This document shows, one piece after another, positions 52,308 through 61,374 of a DNA stretch of 64,000 nt. The stretch's first letter is position 1, and each line of letters starts with the position of its first letter. Where the stretch lies: assembly GCF_039749495.1 (NCBI RefSeq), contig NZ_JBDLLU010000001.1, forward strand, positions 1 to 64,000, in the 5' to 3' direction. The DNA comes from Dehalogenimonas sp. THU2. Its GTDB lineage: Bacteria > Chloroflexota > Dehalococcoidia > Dehalococcoidales > Dehalococcoidaceae. The notes under the pieces were generated by a model. The model searched no databases and was not told the origin of the DNA. It saw only the letters and a list, made by a program, of their open reading frames with translations. A program made the translations under genes and the position numbers.

Positions 52308-53126
52308 TTACTTAAGTTTAAGCCAAGCCCCATAGAGTTCGCGCCGTGACAATCCCGTTGTTGCCGCCAGCCGCGCCGTCGCTTCTTTAGCCGGGGCGCC
52401 CTCGTTTTTCAGCTTCAATAGTTGGCCGATGATCTTGTCATCGAGCACCGGCGCGGCTTCTACCGCCCTGGTTCCTTCGACGACGATGACGAACTCGCCT
52501 CTCGGTTCCCCGAAGTGTTCCAATGCTTTGCTCAGCGTGCCCCGGAACACTTCTTCATGCAGCTTGGTCAGTTCACGGCACACCGCTACCGGCCGGTCGC
52601 CCAGTGTCTCGATCATCGCCTTCAGCATGACTCTCAATCTATGCGGCGCTTCGAGAAACACCAGCGTGGCTTTATCGGCTGCTAGCCTTTCCAGGACTCC
52701 CCGTCGTTCCGAAGCCTGCCGCGGCAGGAAAGCCAGGAAGCGGAATTCCGCCGTCGGCAAACCGGAAACTGCTAGGGCGGCGATAACGCTGGACGGTCCG
52801 GGAGTCGCCTCCACGCGAAACCCCCGGGCGATGGCCGCGGCGATGAGTTCCTGTCCCGGATCGGCGATGCCCGGCGTGCCGGCGTCCGACACCAGGGCAA
52901 CGTCCCCATCTTCCAGCTTGGAAAGGATATAATCCAGCTTGGACAGCTTATTATGCTCGTAATAACTGGTCAGCGGCGTCTTGATCTGAAGCGCGTTGAG
53001 GAGCTTCAAAGTACGCCGGGTGTCCTCCGCGGCGATAAGACTGACCTCTTTGAGCACCCGCATGGCGCGGAGGGTGATGTCCTCAAGGTTGCCGATAGGC
53101 GTGGCCACAATATACAGCGTCGGCAT
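52308..53126 (-). CDS. rsmI: 16S rRNA 2'-O-methyltransferase RsmI
   Basis: 272 residues from the ATG at 53126, with GGAGGT 4 bases upstream. The tetrapyrrole-methylase-like fold has LYIVATPIGNLEDITLRA at its start, IAAEDTRRTLKLL, LVSDAGTPGIADPG and the VEATPGPSSVIAALAVSGL segment, all diagnostic of RsmI. It methylates the ribose of C1402 in the ribosomal P site with SAM as donor. Confidence 0.95.
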   Translation of the reverse strand: MPTLYIVATPIGNLEDITLRAMRVLKEVSLIAAEDTRRTLKLLNALQIKTPLTSYYEHNKLSKLDYILSKLEDGDVALVSDAGTPGIADPGQELIAAAIARGFRVEATPGPSSVIAALAVSGLPTAEFRFLAFLPRQASERRGVLERLAADKATLVFLEAPHRLRVMLKAMIETLGDRPVAVCRELTKLHEEVFRGTLSKALEHFGEPRGEFVIVVEGTRAVEAAPVLDDKIIGQLLKLKNEGAPAKEATARLAATTGLSRRELYGAWLKLK

Positions 53127-53140
53127 CGCTACCTCCGCGT

Positions 53141-53239
53141 AGGGACACGGCGTGCCGTGCCCTCCCCGTCGCCCCGACGGCAACCTCCGATTCGCGTTTC
53201 TCCCTTTCGTAAAGGGAGATTAAGAGGGATTTCGTCCCC
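53141..53239. repeat. Palindrome plus 51-bp hairpin repeat, copy 2
   Basis: At 53141-53163 there is a near-palindrome AGGGACACGGC-GTGCCGTGCCCT-type sequence. At 53189-53239 the hairpin repeat of 49035-49085 recurs: CTCCCTTT-CGT-AAAGGGAG followed by ATTAAGAGGGATTTCGTCCC. Both lie in the 176-bp gap ahead of rsmI. Confidence 0.75.
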
Positions 53240-53302
53240 CGTCGCCCTCAATTCGCTGATACTATCTTTTGAAGACACGGCCTCGTTTGCCCCGACTATC
53301 GC

Positions 53303-54016
53303 CTACTCGTCCTCGTCAGTTTCGATCTCCGGTTCCTCCTCCGCGGACGGGGTGGCGGCCGGGGGGCAGTGGAGGATGGCTGAAGATTTATCCTTACCGC
53401 GTTTCTTGGCCTCCAGTGAATCCACCGTCTCCCGCAGGGCTGTGGTATTCACCACCGCCGGATCGACGATGACCCCGGTGATGCCGCGGTCGCTGAGAGA
53501 CTGAAGCTCAACCTTGGAATAGAGCTTCGGCAGTCTCAGGATGAGCGGTTTGCCGCAGAAATCGGTCAGGCGCTGTACCACCAGTAAGTCATGGAAGGTC
53601 AGGGACTCGCCCAATCCGGCTTCGGCGATGACCGCCACCGGTTCCAGCCCGCCGATTGCCCGTAATTGAGCGTCGGTCAGACCGGCTTCGATGCGCAGGA
53701 GTCGCGCCGTGTCCTCGCCGAGGTCAGCGCCAACCGCCCCGTCCAGGCTGACGACCACGAACTCGCAGCCGGAGTGCTCCGTCTCACCACCGATGGCGCA
53801 GCCGCGCAGCACGCCGGATTTCTCCGATTTACAGTTGCAGGGCCCGGGCACGAGTACGGCGTCGATGCCGGGGAGACCGGCGCCTTCGTCGATGACCGTC
53901 GCTTCGGCCATGATGAACAGGCGCGGCTTGATCGCCGCGGCGTTCTGCCCGAAGCCCATCGGCCGCCCGGCGCCCCGGATGATCTTTTCCATTTGGTCGC
54001 TGAATCGGTTACCCAT
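53303..54016 (-). CDS. Conserved hypothetical protein
   Basis: 237 residues, not recognised. Segments with strand-helix alternation (GIDAVLVPGPC, EPVAVIAEAGLGESLTFHDLLVVQRL, KPLILRLPKLY, GITGVIVDP) suggest an alpha/beta barrel or Rossmann-like fold. A patch with three Cys (NCKSEKSGVLRGCAIGGETE and HSGC) could bind metal. An acidic, disordered tail ends the protein. The start is 10 bp past the stop of the Rieske-like gene, so the two are surely co-transcribed and may function together. Confidence 0.6.
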   Translation of the reverse strand: MGNRFSDQMEKIIRGAGRPMGFGQNAAAIKPRLFIMAEATVIDEGAGLPGIDAVLVPGPCNCKSEKSGVLRGCAIGGETEHSGCEFVVVSLDGAVGADLGEDTARLLRIEAGLTDAQLRAIGGLEPVAVIAEAGLGESLTFHDLLVVQRLTDFCGKPLILRLPKLYSKVELQSLSDRGITGVIVDPAVVNTTALRETVDSLEAKKRGKDKSSAILHCPPAATPSAEEEPEIETDEDE

Positions 54017-54026
54017 TCTTTTTATC

Positions 54027-54422
54027 CTAAGTGATTTTTATTACCAGGCGCCCGGAGGATTCCGTCGTCTCGTAGCGCTTGATGTCGTGCTTAGCCGGTC
54101 CGGACAGCGGCTTGCCGTCATAGTTGAAGGTGCTGTGGTTGACGCTACAGCACTTGAGCTTCCCTTCGTTGGCGACGGGGTCGATCTTGCGGCCGCCGTG
54201 AGTGCAGCGGTCCTGGTAGGCGTACAATTTGTTGTCCTGGCCGCGGACCACCAGCACCGGCTTTTCCAGGCCTTTGCCCTTGAGATAAGCGGCGCCGCCC
54301 TTTGCCGTCAGCATGGTCGCTGCCTTCAGATCGACGATAGCCTGTCCGTCCCGGGACTCCCAGGCGGTCTCCGCCAGGGGCTTGGTGTCGCATATGCCCA
54401 GGATCGCCTTGAAGATGCTCAC
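54027..54422 (-). CDS. Rieske-like [2Fe-2S] domain protein with atypical second motif
   Basis: 131 residues. The C-terminal half resembles a Rieske domain: CTHGG (Cys73, His75) and then CCSVNHSTFNYDGKPLSGPA. In ordinary Rieske proteins the second motif is C-x-x-H, followed by G-S-x-F. Here the four positions read C-S-V-N, with Asn95 where His is expected and His96 one step later. So the second half-site is C-x3-H (or C-x4-H from Cys91). The cluster may be altered or absent. The N-terminal part (about 1-45) is not familiar. The gene starts the minus-strand run that continues to the polyprenyl synthase gene. Confidence 0.75.
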   Translation of the reverse strand: MSIFKAILGICDTKPLAETAWESRDGQAIVDLKAATMLTAKGGAAYLKGKGLEKPVLVVRGQDNKLYAYQDRCTHGGRKIDPVANEGKLKCCSVNHSTFNYDGKPLSGPAKHDIKRYETTESSGRLVIKIT

Positions 54423-54630
54423 ATGTCCTCCATATCCAGCTTATGAATACTCATTCTATCACGGCTCAGCGTGACTTATAAAGAAACACGAACGCCGCCA
54501 GGTATCGGAATGCCGGCAAAAAATAAAAATCCCACAAACCGTCATCGTGAGTCTACGGCGAAATGAACTCAGTGCTGCCACAAGAGCATGACGCATGACT
54601 AACCCCCCCCGGGTACCGCCCCCGCTCCAC

Positions 54631-56340
54631 CTAAACGCCGGCGTACGGCAGTTCGAGTTCTATCCTGGTGCCGCAGCCGGGTCCCGTCTCCAACTGAAAA
54701 CTGCCCCCCAGCGTCAGGACGCGCTCGCGCATGCCGCTGATGCCGCTGCTGCGTCCGCCGCCCAGGTCGGCCAAGTCGAAACCTTTACCCTTGTCGCTGA
54801 TGGTGACAGTGAAGCTGTCGCCTTTGTCCGCCATCGTCACCCGCGCCTCCTTGACCCCGGCATAGCGCAGCACGTTGGTCAGCGCCTCCTGGACCACCCG
54901 GTAGGCGCAGAGCCTGGTATCCGGATTGAGCCGGCTGTCGTCGACGTCGCTGTGCAGTTCGACGGTAAGGCCGGTCGTGGATTTTAGTCGCTCGAACAGG
55001 GCGTTCAACGCTGTTTCCAGTCCGAGGACGTTCAGCATCGAGGGGTGCAGTTCCATGGACAGGTTCCTCACCTGGGTGATGACCTGCTTGACCTGGTCAA
55101 TAGCTGAATTGATGGCATTCTTGCTCATGGCGTCTTCGCGCTTAAGACCCGTGTCCAGTATCATCTTGAGCACCGTCAGATGCTGCCCTACCTCGTCATG
55201 AAGCTCCTTGGAAATCCGGCGGCGTTCCTCCTCCTGGACCTCCACCAGGCGACGCGACAGTGACCTCAGCTCCGCTTCCGCCAGGGTACGGCGGTCCACC
55301 TCGCCGGCCAGGTTCTGATTCAGGTCATAGAGTTCCGAGGTGCGTTCGCTGACCGTCTCTTCCAATTGTTCGGCGGCCAGCTTTAAGATGTTAGCAGCCC
55401 GGACCCGCTGGGTGGTCTCGGCCAATGCAAAAACCATTCCCTCGGTTTCGCCGGAAGGTGACTTGACCGGGGTGAGAGACCAGTCCCAATAGGTGATACC
55501 GCGTCCCGGCTGGTCTGGAAACTCGAAAGGTTTGTCGTGATAACTTTCGGCGATGCCTTTATCCCTGACCCGCCGGAAGATGGCTTCATTCTCCTCGTCT
55601 GGAAACAGGTCGAAGTGATTTTTACCGATGAGTTCCTCGCGGCTGCGGCCGCTGCCGGTGACGTAAGCGTTGTTGACCATTTGGAAGTTGAAATCACGGT
55701 CCAGGTAGGCCACATGGGTGCCGATGCTTTCAGTGACCGTTTCCAACAGAATCTTATCCTTGATCGTCGCCGCAATCAGGCGGTTTATCTCCGCCTGCCG
55801 CTCCTGTAATTCCGCTATAAATTGCCTGCGTTCGGTGATGTCACGAACGGACAGCAGGAAATTCTCTCCTTCGGAGCCGGTGCGGGCGGCCATGACTTCT
55901 GCGTGGATGGGGGGACCGTCCTGGCTTTTCAATACCACATCGATCGATGTCCTCAGCGACCTTTGGTGCAGACCGATCAGGCGGCGATGGAAGATATCCT
56001 GTGATTCCGGGGCGACGAAGCGGGTGAAACGCAGTCCGGTGAGTTTGGCCGGATATTCGTTTAGGAGTTCAGCACCGGCCTTATTGACGACTTTGATGAT
56101 ATGGTTGGAGTCGAGTACAAAGTACGCTATCGGTGCCAGGTTGAATAACTGGCGGTATAGCGCGTGGGATTCTTCTAGCCGGCACTCGGTCTCCCGCAAA
56201 GTCTCGTTCTGCAGCTCCAGTTCGGCTTCATATGTCTGAAGTTCGGTTTCGAGTTGTTCTATTGATGGGGGTTTGCGAGGCGGTGGCCCCTGAAGCGGCT
56301 GGTTTTCTGGGTTACGCGGTTCGCAGTTATTGTTTTCCAT
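54631..56340 (-). CDS. PAS-PAS-HisKA_3 histidine kinase (NarX/DegS type)
   Basis: 569 residues, no membrane span. A coiled coil (about 25-60) precedes PAS1 (about 62-175) and PAS2 (about 195-325), then a second helical stretch, HisKA_3 with EERRRISKELHDEVGQHL (the phospho-His in ELHDEVGQ) and HATPase with RVVQEALTNVLRYAG and SDKGKGFDL. It is a cytoplasmic sensor, possibly of redox, gas or small molecules; no Cys- or haem-binding site is evident. No NarL-type regulator is adjacent, so it is an orphan here. Confidence 0.9.
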   Translation of the reverse strand: MENNNCEPRNPENQPLQGPPPRKPPSIEQLETELQTYEAELELQNETLRETECRLEESHALYRQLFNLAPIAYFVLDSNHIIKVVNKAGAELLNEYPAKLTGLRFTRFVAPESQDIFHRRLIGLHQRSLRTSIDVVLKSQDGPPIHAEVMAARTGSEGENFLLSVRDITERRQFIAELQERQAEINRLIAATIKDKILLETVTESIGTHVAYLDRDFNFQMVNNAYVTGSGRSREELIGKNHFDLFPDEENEAIFRRVRDKGIAESYHDKPFEFPDQPGRGITYWDWSLTPVKSPSGETEGMVFALAETTQRVRAANILKLAAEQLEETVSERTSELYDLNQNLAGEVDRRTLAEAELRSLSRRLVEVQEEERRRISKELHDEVGQHLTVLKMILDTGLKREDAMSKNAINSAIDQVKQVITQVRNLSMELHPSMLNVLGLETALNALFERLKSTTGLTVELHSDVDDSRLNPDTRLCAYRVVQEALTNVLRYAGVKEARVTMADKGDSFTVTISDKGKGFDLADLGGGRSSGISGMRERVLTLGGSFQLETGPGCGTRIELELPYAGV

Positions 56341-56784
56341 TTTATTACCTTTTGAGCGCCTCCTGCCTGCCTACCGGCTGAAGCTCCCAATCCCGAGCCG
56401 GTATCTTCGGTCATTTTTTACGATGAGGCATTATCTGGCCTTTGTCACCTTTCCATTCTTAATTATAGTGTACCATCCCGTGCAACGATATAGGTATTTT
56501 AGAGAAGATAAATGAACCGTCATCACAAGCCAAAACTAAAAATCAGTTATTGTGAGGCCTGTCCTGGTTCCACTGAGTCACCACGAAGTGAGCCTGTCGA
56601 AGGGATTCCGCCGCCTGCCCTTTCCGAAGGTTAGGGAAGCAATCCAATGCCTATGTGAGAGCATGATAAGCCAGAATCTGTCGTAAAACCACGCGAAATT
56701 TGGTATATGGTAGAATCTTTGTATTAATGCTTCCCGGAACCGGAGGCTTTCAAAAATACCATCGATCGATATCGGTCTTAAATA
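56341..56784. other. Divergent intergenic region
   Basis: 444 bp between the histidine kinase and the CaCA exchanger, which are transcribed away from each other. It contains a degenerate string with GAAGTGAGCCTGTCGAAGGG at about 56585-56605, a kind of intergenic repeat wording, and an AT-rich segment near 56700-56735 likely to be the exchanger promoter. No gene is seen. Confidence 0.4.
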
Positions 56785-57780
56785 ATGATCACATACATCC
56801 TATTCGTAATCGGTTTCGTGATCCTGGTCAAAGGCGCCGACTTCATCGTGGACGGCGGCTCCGCCATGGGGTTGCGACTGAAGATTTCGAGTCTCATCAT
56901 CGGCCTCACCGTGGTCGCCTTGGGGACTTCGGCGCCGGAGTTGATGGTAACTCTGTTCGCCAGCGCCAGCGCCAGCGAAGCGTCCCAATTGGTGATCGGC
57001 AACATCATCGGCAGTAACATCGCCAACATTTTACTCGTACTGGGCGTTGCATCCCTTATCTTTCCCATCGTCGTAAGACGGGATGTCATCTGGGTGCAGA
57101 TACCGTTAAGTTTGTTGGCCGTGATGACGCTGGGCGTTATAGCCTCCGATTCTATTCTCGATAACGAAGCCGTTTCGATACTCACCCGGTCCGATGGAAT
57201 AATACTACTTCTGTTTTTTACGGTCTTCCTGTACTACACCATCGCCCAGGTGCGCCGGCAGCGTTCGAGTTTCTACACCGATGTTGCGGCGGAACAGGAT
57301 GTAGAAACGCAAACGGTCCAGTATTCATGGTTGAAGATAATTAACCTGATAACCCTCGGTCTGCTGGGGTTGTTTTTCGGCGGGCGCTGGATAGTGGACG
57401 GAGCAATCCGGTTGTCACAGGATCTGAATTGGGATCAGTCATTTGTGGGTTTGACCATCGTGGCTGTTGGCACTTCCCTGCCGGAACTGGCCACTTCTGT
57501 GGTCGCTGCGTTTAAAAAGAACGCCGATATCGCCGTCGGTAACATCGTCGGTTCCAATATTGTCAATGTATTTTTCATCCTGGGCGTTGGCGCGGTTATC
57601 AAACCTATTCCGTTCGATGCCCATAATTATCCCGCCCTGTTCGTCGCCGTGCTGTCATCCCTGGTGCTTTTTGCCGCCATGTTTACCGGGCCGAAGCACC
57701 ACCTGCTTGTGCGTCCCACCGGCATAGTCTTTCTGGTTCTTTATGCGTTGTTCATTGGCTATTCGGTGATCGCCGCCTAG
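56785..57780 (+). CDS. CaCA-family cation exchanger (YrbG type)
   Basis: 331 residues with 10 membrane spans in two inverted halves. The alpha-repeats are GTSAPELMVTLFAS...GNIIGSNIANILL and GTSLPELATSVVAA...GNIVGSNIVNVFF, both with the catalytic Glu of the PEL motif. Members exchange Ca2+ for Na+ or H+. The specificity cannot be told here. The gene is monocistronic. Confidence 0.93.
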   Translation: MITYILFVIGFVILVKGADFIVDGGSAMGLRLKISSLIIGLTVVALGTSAPELMVTLFASASASEASQLVIGNIIGSNIANILLVLGVASLIFPIVVRRDVIWVQIPLSLLAVMTLGVIASDSILDNEAVSILTRSDGIILLLFFTVFLYYTIAQVRRQRSSFYTDVAAEQDVETQTVQYSWLKIINLITLGLLGLFFGGRWIVDGAIRLSQDLNWDQSFVGLTIVAVGTSLPELATSVVAAFKKNADIAVGNIVGSNIVNVFFILGVGAVIKPIPFDAHNYPALFVAVLSSLVLFAAMFTGPKHHLLVRPTGIVFLVLYALFIGYSVIAA

Positions 57781-57904
57781 CGTACTTTTGTAATAGTCCG
57801 CCTGGTACTTTTGGGTGATTGCTAAACTCGCGAACAATGCTTACTATCTTGAGCATAGCGCAATTTACTTGCGCGCAGTTGGTCACGGCCAGGCGGGAGA
57901 ATAG

Positions 57905-59053
57905 ATGCTGTTGCCTAACCCAATAAAAATGGCCGCGATGATCCATCGGGACACCATTTTGCTGGTCGGTCTCGATGAGCAGGCGCAAAGCCTCCTCTTC
58001 TCCCGGCTGGCGGCGGAGGGTCACCGGTGCCTGTTGGCCGTTGACGGTGTGGCGGCTATGGAAGCCATCGAGCGTCAGGACATCGCTCTGGTCCTGCTCG
58101 ATATAAACCTGCCTTACGGGCTGGGTCTTCAGGTCCTTCAGGAGATCAAAGCTAAAAGTTCTGATACCGATGTCATCATGGTAACCGGCGGCGGAGATGC
58201 CGCCGTTCCGGTCGAGTGCCTCAGGCTGGGCGCTTATGATTATCTTACCCGTCCGTTGAATCCGGGAATTGTTACCTTCTGCGCCGGGAGGGCATTGGAA
58301 AAACGGCGCCTGGTGCTGGAGAACCGTGAATCCAAGGAAACCCTGGAATCGAAAATAGCCGTACGGACCAGGGAGATCACCCAGGCACTCGTCAAGCTTA
58401 AATCCGCTTCTATCGACACCATCATGCGGCTGTCACGCGCCGCCGAATTCAAGGATGAAGATACCGGCACTCACATTCAAAGGATGAGCCGGTATACCGC
58501 TTACATCGCTGAGAGGATGGGTTTGCCGGACGACTACGTTGAAACCATCCTGTATGCTTCTACGATGCATGACATCGGTAAGATCGGCATTCCGGACAAC
58601 ATCCTGTTGAAACCGGGCAAGCTCGACGACGAGGAATGGGTGATCATGAAGCAGCACACCGTCATCGGCGCCCGGATTTTGGACGGCGCCGACGCCGAGG
58701 TCATGAGACTGGGATCAGCCATCGCCATCAGCCACCACGAGAAATGGAACGGCACCGGCTACCCGTTCGGCCTGAAGGGAGAGGAGATACCGTTGTCGGG
58801 CCGGATAGCGGCCGTCGCCGACGTTTTCGATTCCGTTACCTCAAAACGGGGATATCGTAAGACTGATTTCACCCCGCAAGAAGCATTCAAGCTGATAGAA
58901 CAGAACATCGGCTCACAGTTCGATCCTGCTGTATTTCAGGCGTTTAAGACCGCCTGGCCTGATATCCAGGACGAACAGGAGAGGTGCCGCCGCCTGGAAA
59001 CCTGCCGGCGGCAGGAGATGGACGGTCAATTGGCGGCTGCCGAAACGGCTTGA
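57905..59053 (+). CDS. Response regulator with HD-GYP domain
   Basis: 382 residues. The receiver domain (about 18-130) has phospho-acceptor Asp in LVLLDINLP, Thr in MVTGGG and, in place of the usual conserved Lys, Arg (LTRPLNP). A coiled-coil linker follows (about 140-170), then HD-GYP: HIQRMSRYTAYIAERMG, HDIGK (from residue 222), HHEKWNGTGYP and VFDSVTSKRGYRK. HD-GYP domains degrade cyclic di-GMP to GMP or a linear dinucleotide. No diguanylate cyclase is seen in the window. The start could also be a later ATG, M9 or M12. Confidence 0.9.
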   Translation: MLLPNPIKMAAMIHRDTILLVGLDEQAQSLLFSRLAAEGHRCLLAVDGVAAMEAIERQDIALVLLDINLPYGLGLQVLQEIKAKSSDTDVIMVTGGGDAAVPVECLRLGAYDYLTRPLNPGIVTFCAGRALEKRRLVLENRESKETLESKIAVRTREITQALVKLKSASIDTIMRLSRAAEFKDEDTGTHIQRMSRYTAYIAERMGLPDDYVETILYASTMHDIGKIGIPDNILLKPGKLDDEEWVIMKQHTVIGARILDGADAEVMRLGSAIAISHHEKWNGTGYPFGLKGEEIPLSGRIAAVADVFDSVTSKRGYRKTDFTPQEAFKLIEQNIGSQFDPAVFQAFKTAWPDIQDEQERCRRLETCRRQEMDGQLAAAETA

Positions 59054-59060
59054 TTTCAGA

Positions 59061-59136
59061 TGGAGCCAGCGTGGGGGCTCGAACCCCAGACCTGCGGTTT
59101 ACGAAACCGCTGCTCTACCAACTGAGCTACGCTGGC
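59061..59136 (-). tRNA. tRNA-Thr (anticodon CGT)
   Basis: Minus-strand cloverleaf: the 7-bp acceptor stem GCCAGCG/CGCTGGC, a D arm with AGCTCAGTTGGTAGAGC, the anticodon stem GCGGT/ACCGC around TTCGTAA (anticodon CGT), the T arm GGGGTTCGAGCCCC, discriminator T and an encoded CCA. CGT reads ACG, so Thr. Confidence 0.95.
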
Positions 59137-59201
59137 GCGCAAAAGCGAACGTAATTATACATTAAGCCTCAAGCGATGAGCAACGGACGACACACCCGGA
59201 G

Positions 59202-59582
59202 TTAGATGCTGTCGACGACCTTCTTCAGTTTATCCTCCACCACCACGGCGATGCCTCCAAGGTTCTCGTTGTCCACCGCCTTCATGGCCTCGGTGGCCAG
59301 GATAGCTGAAACAAAAACCTGCCCGCCGTCTTCGTAAACGATGACGTTGCAGGGCAGCAGCAGCCCGATCTCCTTCTCCGCCTGGAGCGCCTTGTAAGCG
59401 AACGGCGGGTTGCAGGCGCCCAGGATAACGTAGTTGTCATAATCAACGTCGAGCTTCTTCTTGAGCGTTTCCCTGACGTCTATCTCGGTCATAATGCCGA
59501 AACCTTCTTTTTTGAGTTCCTCGCGGGTCTTTTGCACCACCGCGTCGAATGTCCCATGGACCTGTCGTTTATATCCGTACAT
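59202..59582 (-). CDS. DUF302 family protein
   Basis: 126 residues. The N terminus is YKRQVHGTFDAVVQKTREELKKEGFG; the core has ILGACNPPFAYKALQAEKEI, then LLLPCNVIVYED, the wording of the DUF302 family (PF03625), with GACNP conserved. Two-layer alpha/beta fold, cytoplasmic, role not defined. The start is supported by GGAGG about 5 bases upstream. Confidence 0.9.
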   Translation of the reverse strand: MYGYKRQVHGTFDAVVQKTREELKKEGFGIMTEIDVRETLKKKLDVDYDNYVILGACNPPFAYKALQAEKEIGLLLPCNVIVYEDGGQVFVSAILATEAMKAVDNENLGGIAVVVEDKLKKVVDSI

Positions 59583-60354
59583 GTCGCACCTCCTGAAAAA
59601 AATGATACACCGATACGGCTCCTATCCCTAAATAGCACTTACTCCCCCCCCCAAAAAGGCTGACAGCTGATAGCTAAAAATATATTTTCCAAACCCGCCA
59701 AAATCTCATTGACAACCCATGAGTGACCGTGTGGTATCATGTGTGCTCCCCCGTCAGATACTAGCCTTCCCTGCGCCTGTTCGCATCGTTCAGCGATAGA
59801 TCTGATAATGGTCAACGGGGGGAAAACTAACAGGAAGGACTGCCTTGAACCACCATCGCTTTGAATCCGCCGGATCCGGCGCCGTAAACTGTCTGCCGCT
59901 GGCTGCATACAGGAAAAGTGTATTCGTTTCCTTGGTTTTCGCGAAGCATACGAATCATTCAGTCCGGTCTAAAACTGAAGGTTGACGGCTGATTGCTGAT
60001 AGCTGCCCAAAGAAATTGTTTCAATTGTTTCCCCCTCAGAAAACAACCCGATATCAGGACAGGCGCAACGATGATACTTGGGGATACATCGCCATGTATT
60101 CCGGGAGATTGTCACTTGAAAATATCATCGAGGTCGAAAAAACCTCGCCCGTCAACCGCATCTTAAAAACTGAAAGCTGATAACTGACGGCTGATTACTG
60201 GTAACTGACACCGCCCATGGAATTGTTTTAATTGTACTGATTGTTTCAGCGGAGCAATCCCACGTGTGGACCGCCGGATCCCAATCGTGAAAAATCGGGA
60301 TTGTTTCCAGATAAAAGCATCGTGAATAAACAATTCCCAGCCCGGACTCTCGGG
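59583..60354. other. Gene-poor gap with dyads and dispersed repeats
   Basis: 772 bp between the DUF302 gene and the 3' end of argC. There are three copies of the CTGATAACTGACGGCTGA-type repeat (59656-59675, 59971-60005, 60165-60210). A TTGACA box (59709-59714) precedes TATCAT (59735-59740) by 20 bp. Downstream of it CCCCCGT and ACGGGGG (about 59749-59820) can pair around an inner TCAGAT/ATCTGA stem. A CGAGGT/ACCTCG hairpin lies at about 60129-60146. A short minus-strand open frame at 59639-59908 is not convincing. A structured RNA is possible. Confidence 0.4.
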
Positions 60355-61374
60355 CTAGGGATACTGGGCAAAAAGCGGGAGTCCTGCGGTCTCAGGGAAC
60401 CCCAGCATCAGGTTCATGTTCTGGACTGCCTGACCGGCGGCACCCTTGATAAGGTTGTCGATGACCGACACCACGATCAAAAAGCCACTTCGCCGGTCGA
60501 TCATAGGGTGGATCAGACCCAGGTTGGTGCCGGTGGCGTATTTGGTGTGCGGCGGCTCGCTCATCACCCGGACGAAAGGCTTGTCGCGGTAGAACTCGGC
60601 ATAGAGGGAGGTTATCTCCTCGGCCAGCGCGTTCTCCCTGAGTGGCGCGTAGCAGGTGGCCAGGATACCGCGGGCCATCGGTACCAGGTGGGGTGTGAAG
60701 GTGATGTCGCCGATCTTGTTGTCGAGGGCGGTCAGCTCCTGCTGGATTTCGGGCTGATGTCGGTGGTTGCCCAGCGCATAGGCTGTGACGTCCTCGTTGG
60801 CCTCGCAGTAGTGGCTCCGGAAGTTGAGGCTGCGGCCGGCCCCGGACAGACCGCTCTTGGCGTCAATGACGATCTTGCCGGCGACGATGCCCGCTTTGAG
60901 GGCTGGGGCCAGCGCCAATATCGAGGCAGTCGGGTAACATCCGGGGTTGGCGATGATCTTGGCGGTTTTGATCGATTCCCTGTAAAGCTCCGGAAGACCG
61001 TAAACGGCGTCTGACAGGAGTTCGGGCGCCGGGTGCGGGAAACCGTACCATTCCTCGTACAGGGATGGGTTTGTAAGCCGAAAGTCGGCGCTAATGTCGA
61101 TGACCCTGACGCCTCTTTCGATGAACGGTAATAACTGAGCTGAACTCTCGTGGTGCGGTAAGGCCGAGAAAACGAAGTCCACCTCACCCAATTCTTCTTC
61201 GATGGTCAAACCGAGAGATTCCAAATGGGGGAAGATTTTTCCCAGCGGCTGCCCGGCGGCGGAGCGGCCGGTGACGGAAGCCAACTCGACGTCAGGATGC
61301 CCGGCGAGCAGCCTCGCCAGTTCCACCCCGGCGTAACCGGTGACGTTAAGTATCCCGACACGTACTTTAGACAT
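60355..61374 (-). CDS. argC: N-acetyl-gamma-glutamyl-phosphate reductase
   Basis: 339 residues. The NAD(P)-binding start is VRVGILNVTGYAGVELARLL, and the active-site Cys146 lies in NPGCYPTA. SALPHHES and DISADFRL are further family motifs, and MARGILATCYAPL closes the catalytic domain. It reduces N-acetylglutamyl phosphate to the semialdehyde in arginine synthesis. No other arg genes lie in the window. It is divergent from the CPA2 antiporter gene. Confidence 0.96.
   Translation of the reverse strand: MSKVRVGILNVTGYAGVELARLLAGHPDVELASVTGRSAAGQPLGKIFPHLESLGLTIEEELGEVDFVFSALPHHESSAQLLPFIERGVRVIDISADFRLTNPSLYEEWYGFPHPAPELLSDAVYGLPELYRESIKTAKIIANPGCYPTASILALAPALKAGIVAGKIVIDAKSGLSGAGRSLNFRSHYCEANEDVTAYALGNHRHQPEIQQELTALDNKIGDITFTPHLVPMARGILATCYAPLRENALAEEITSLYAEFYRDKPFVRVMSEPPHTKYATGTNLGLIHPMIDRRSGFLIVVSVIDNLIKGAAGQAVQNMNLMLGFPETAGLPLFAQYP

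Noticed and set aside
59795-59830. Wording similar to part of a TPP riboswitch (GATCTGATAATGG then CAACGGGGGGAA)
   Set aside because: Only the 3' half is vaguely similar; the CUGAGA segment and the GGGGUGC start are missing, and no thiamine gene follows. The local match is best explained by chance within a different stem.
59639-59908. An 89-residue minus-strand open frame
   Set aside because: Its 3' part runs into a dispersed repeat, and composition, start context and lack of family all point to a chance frame.
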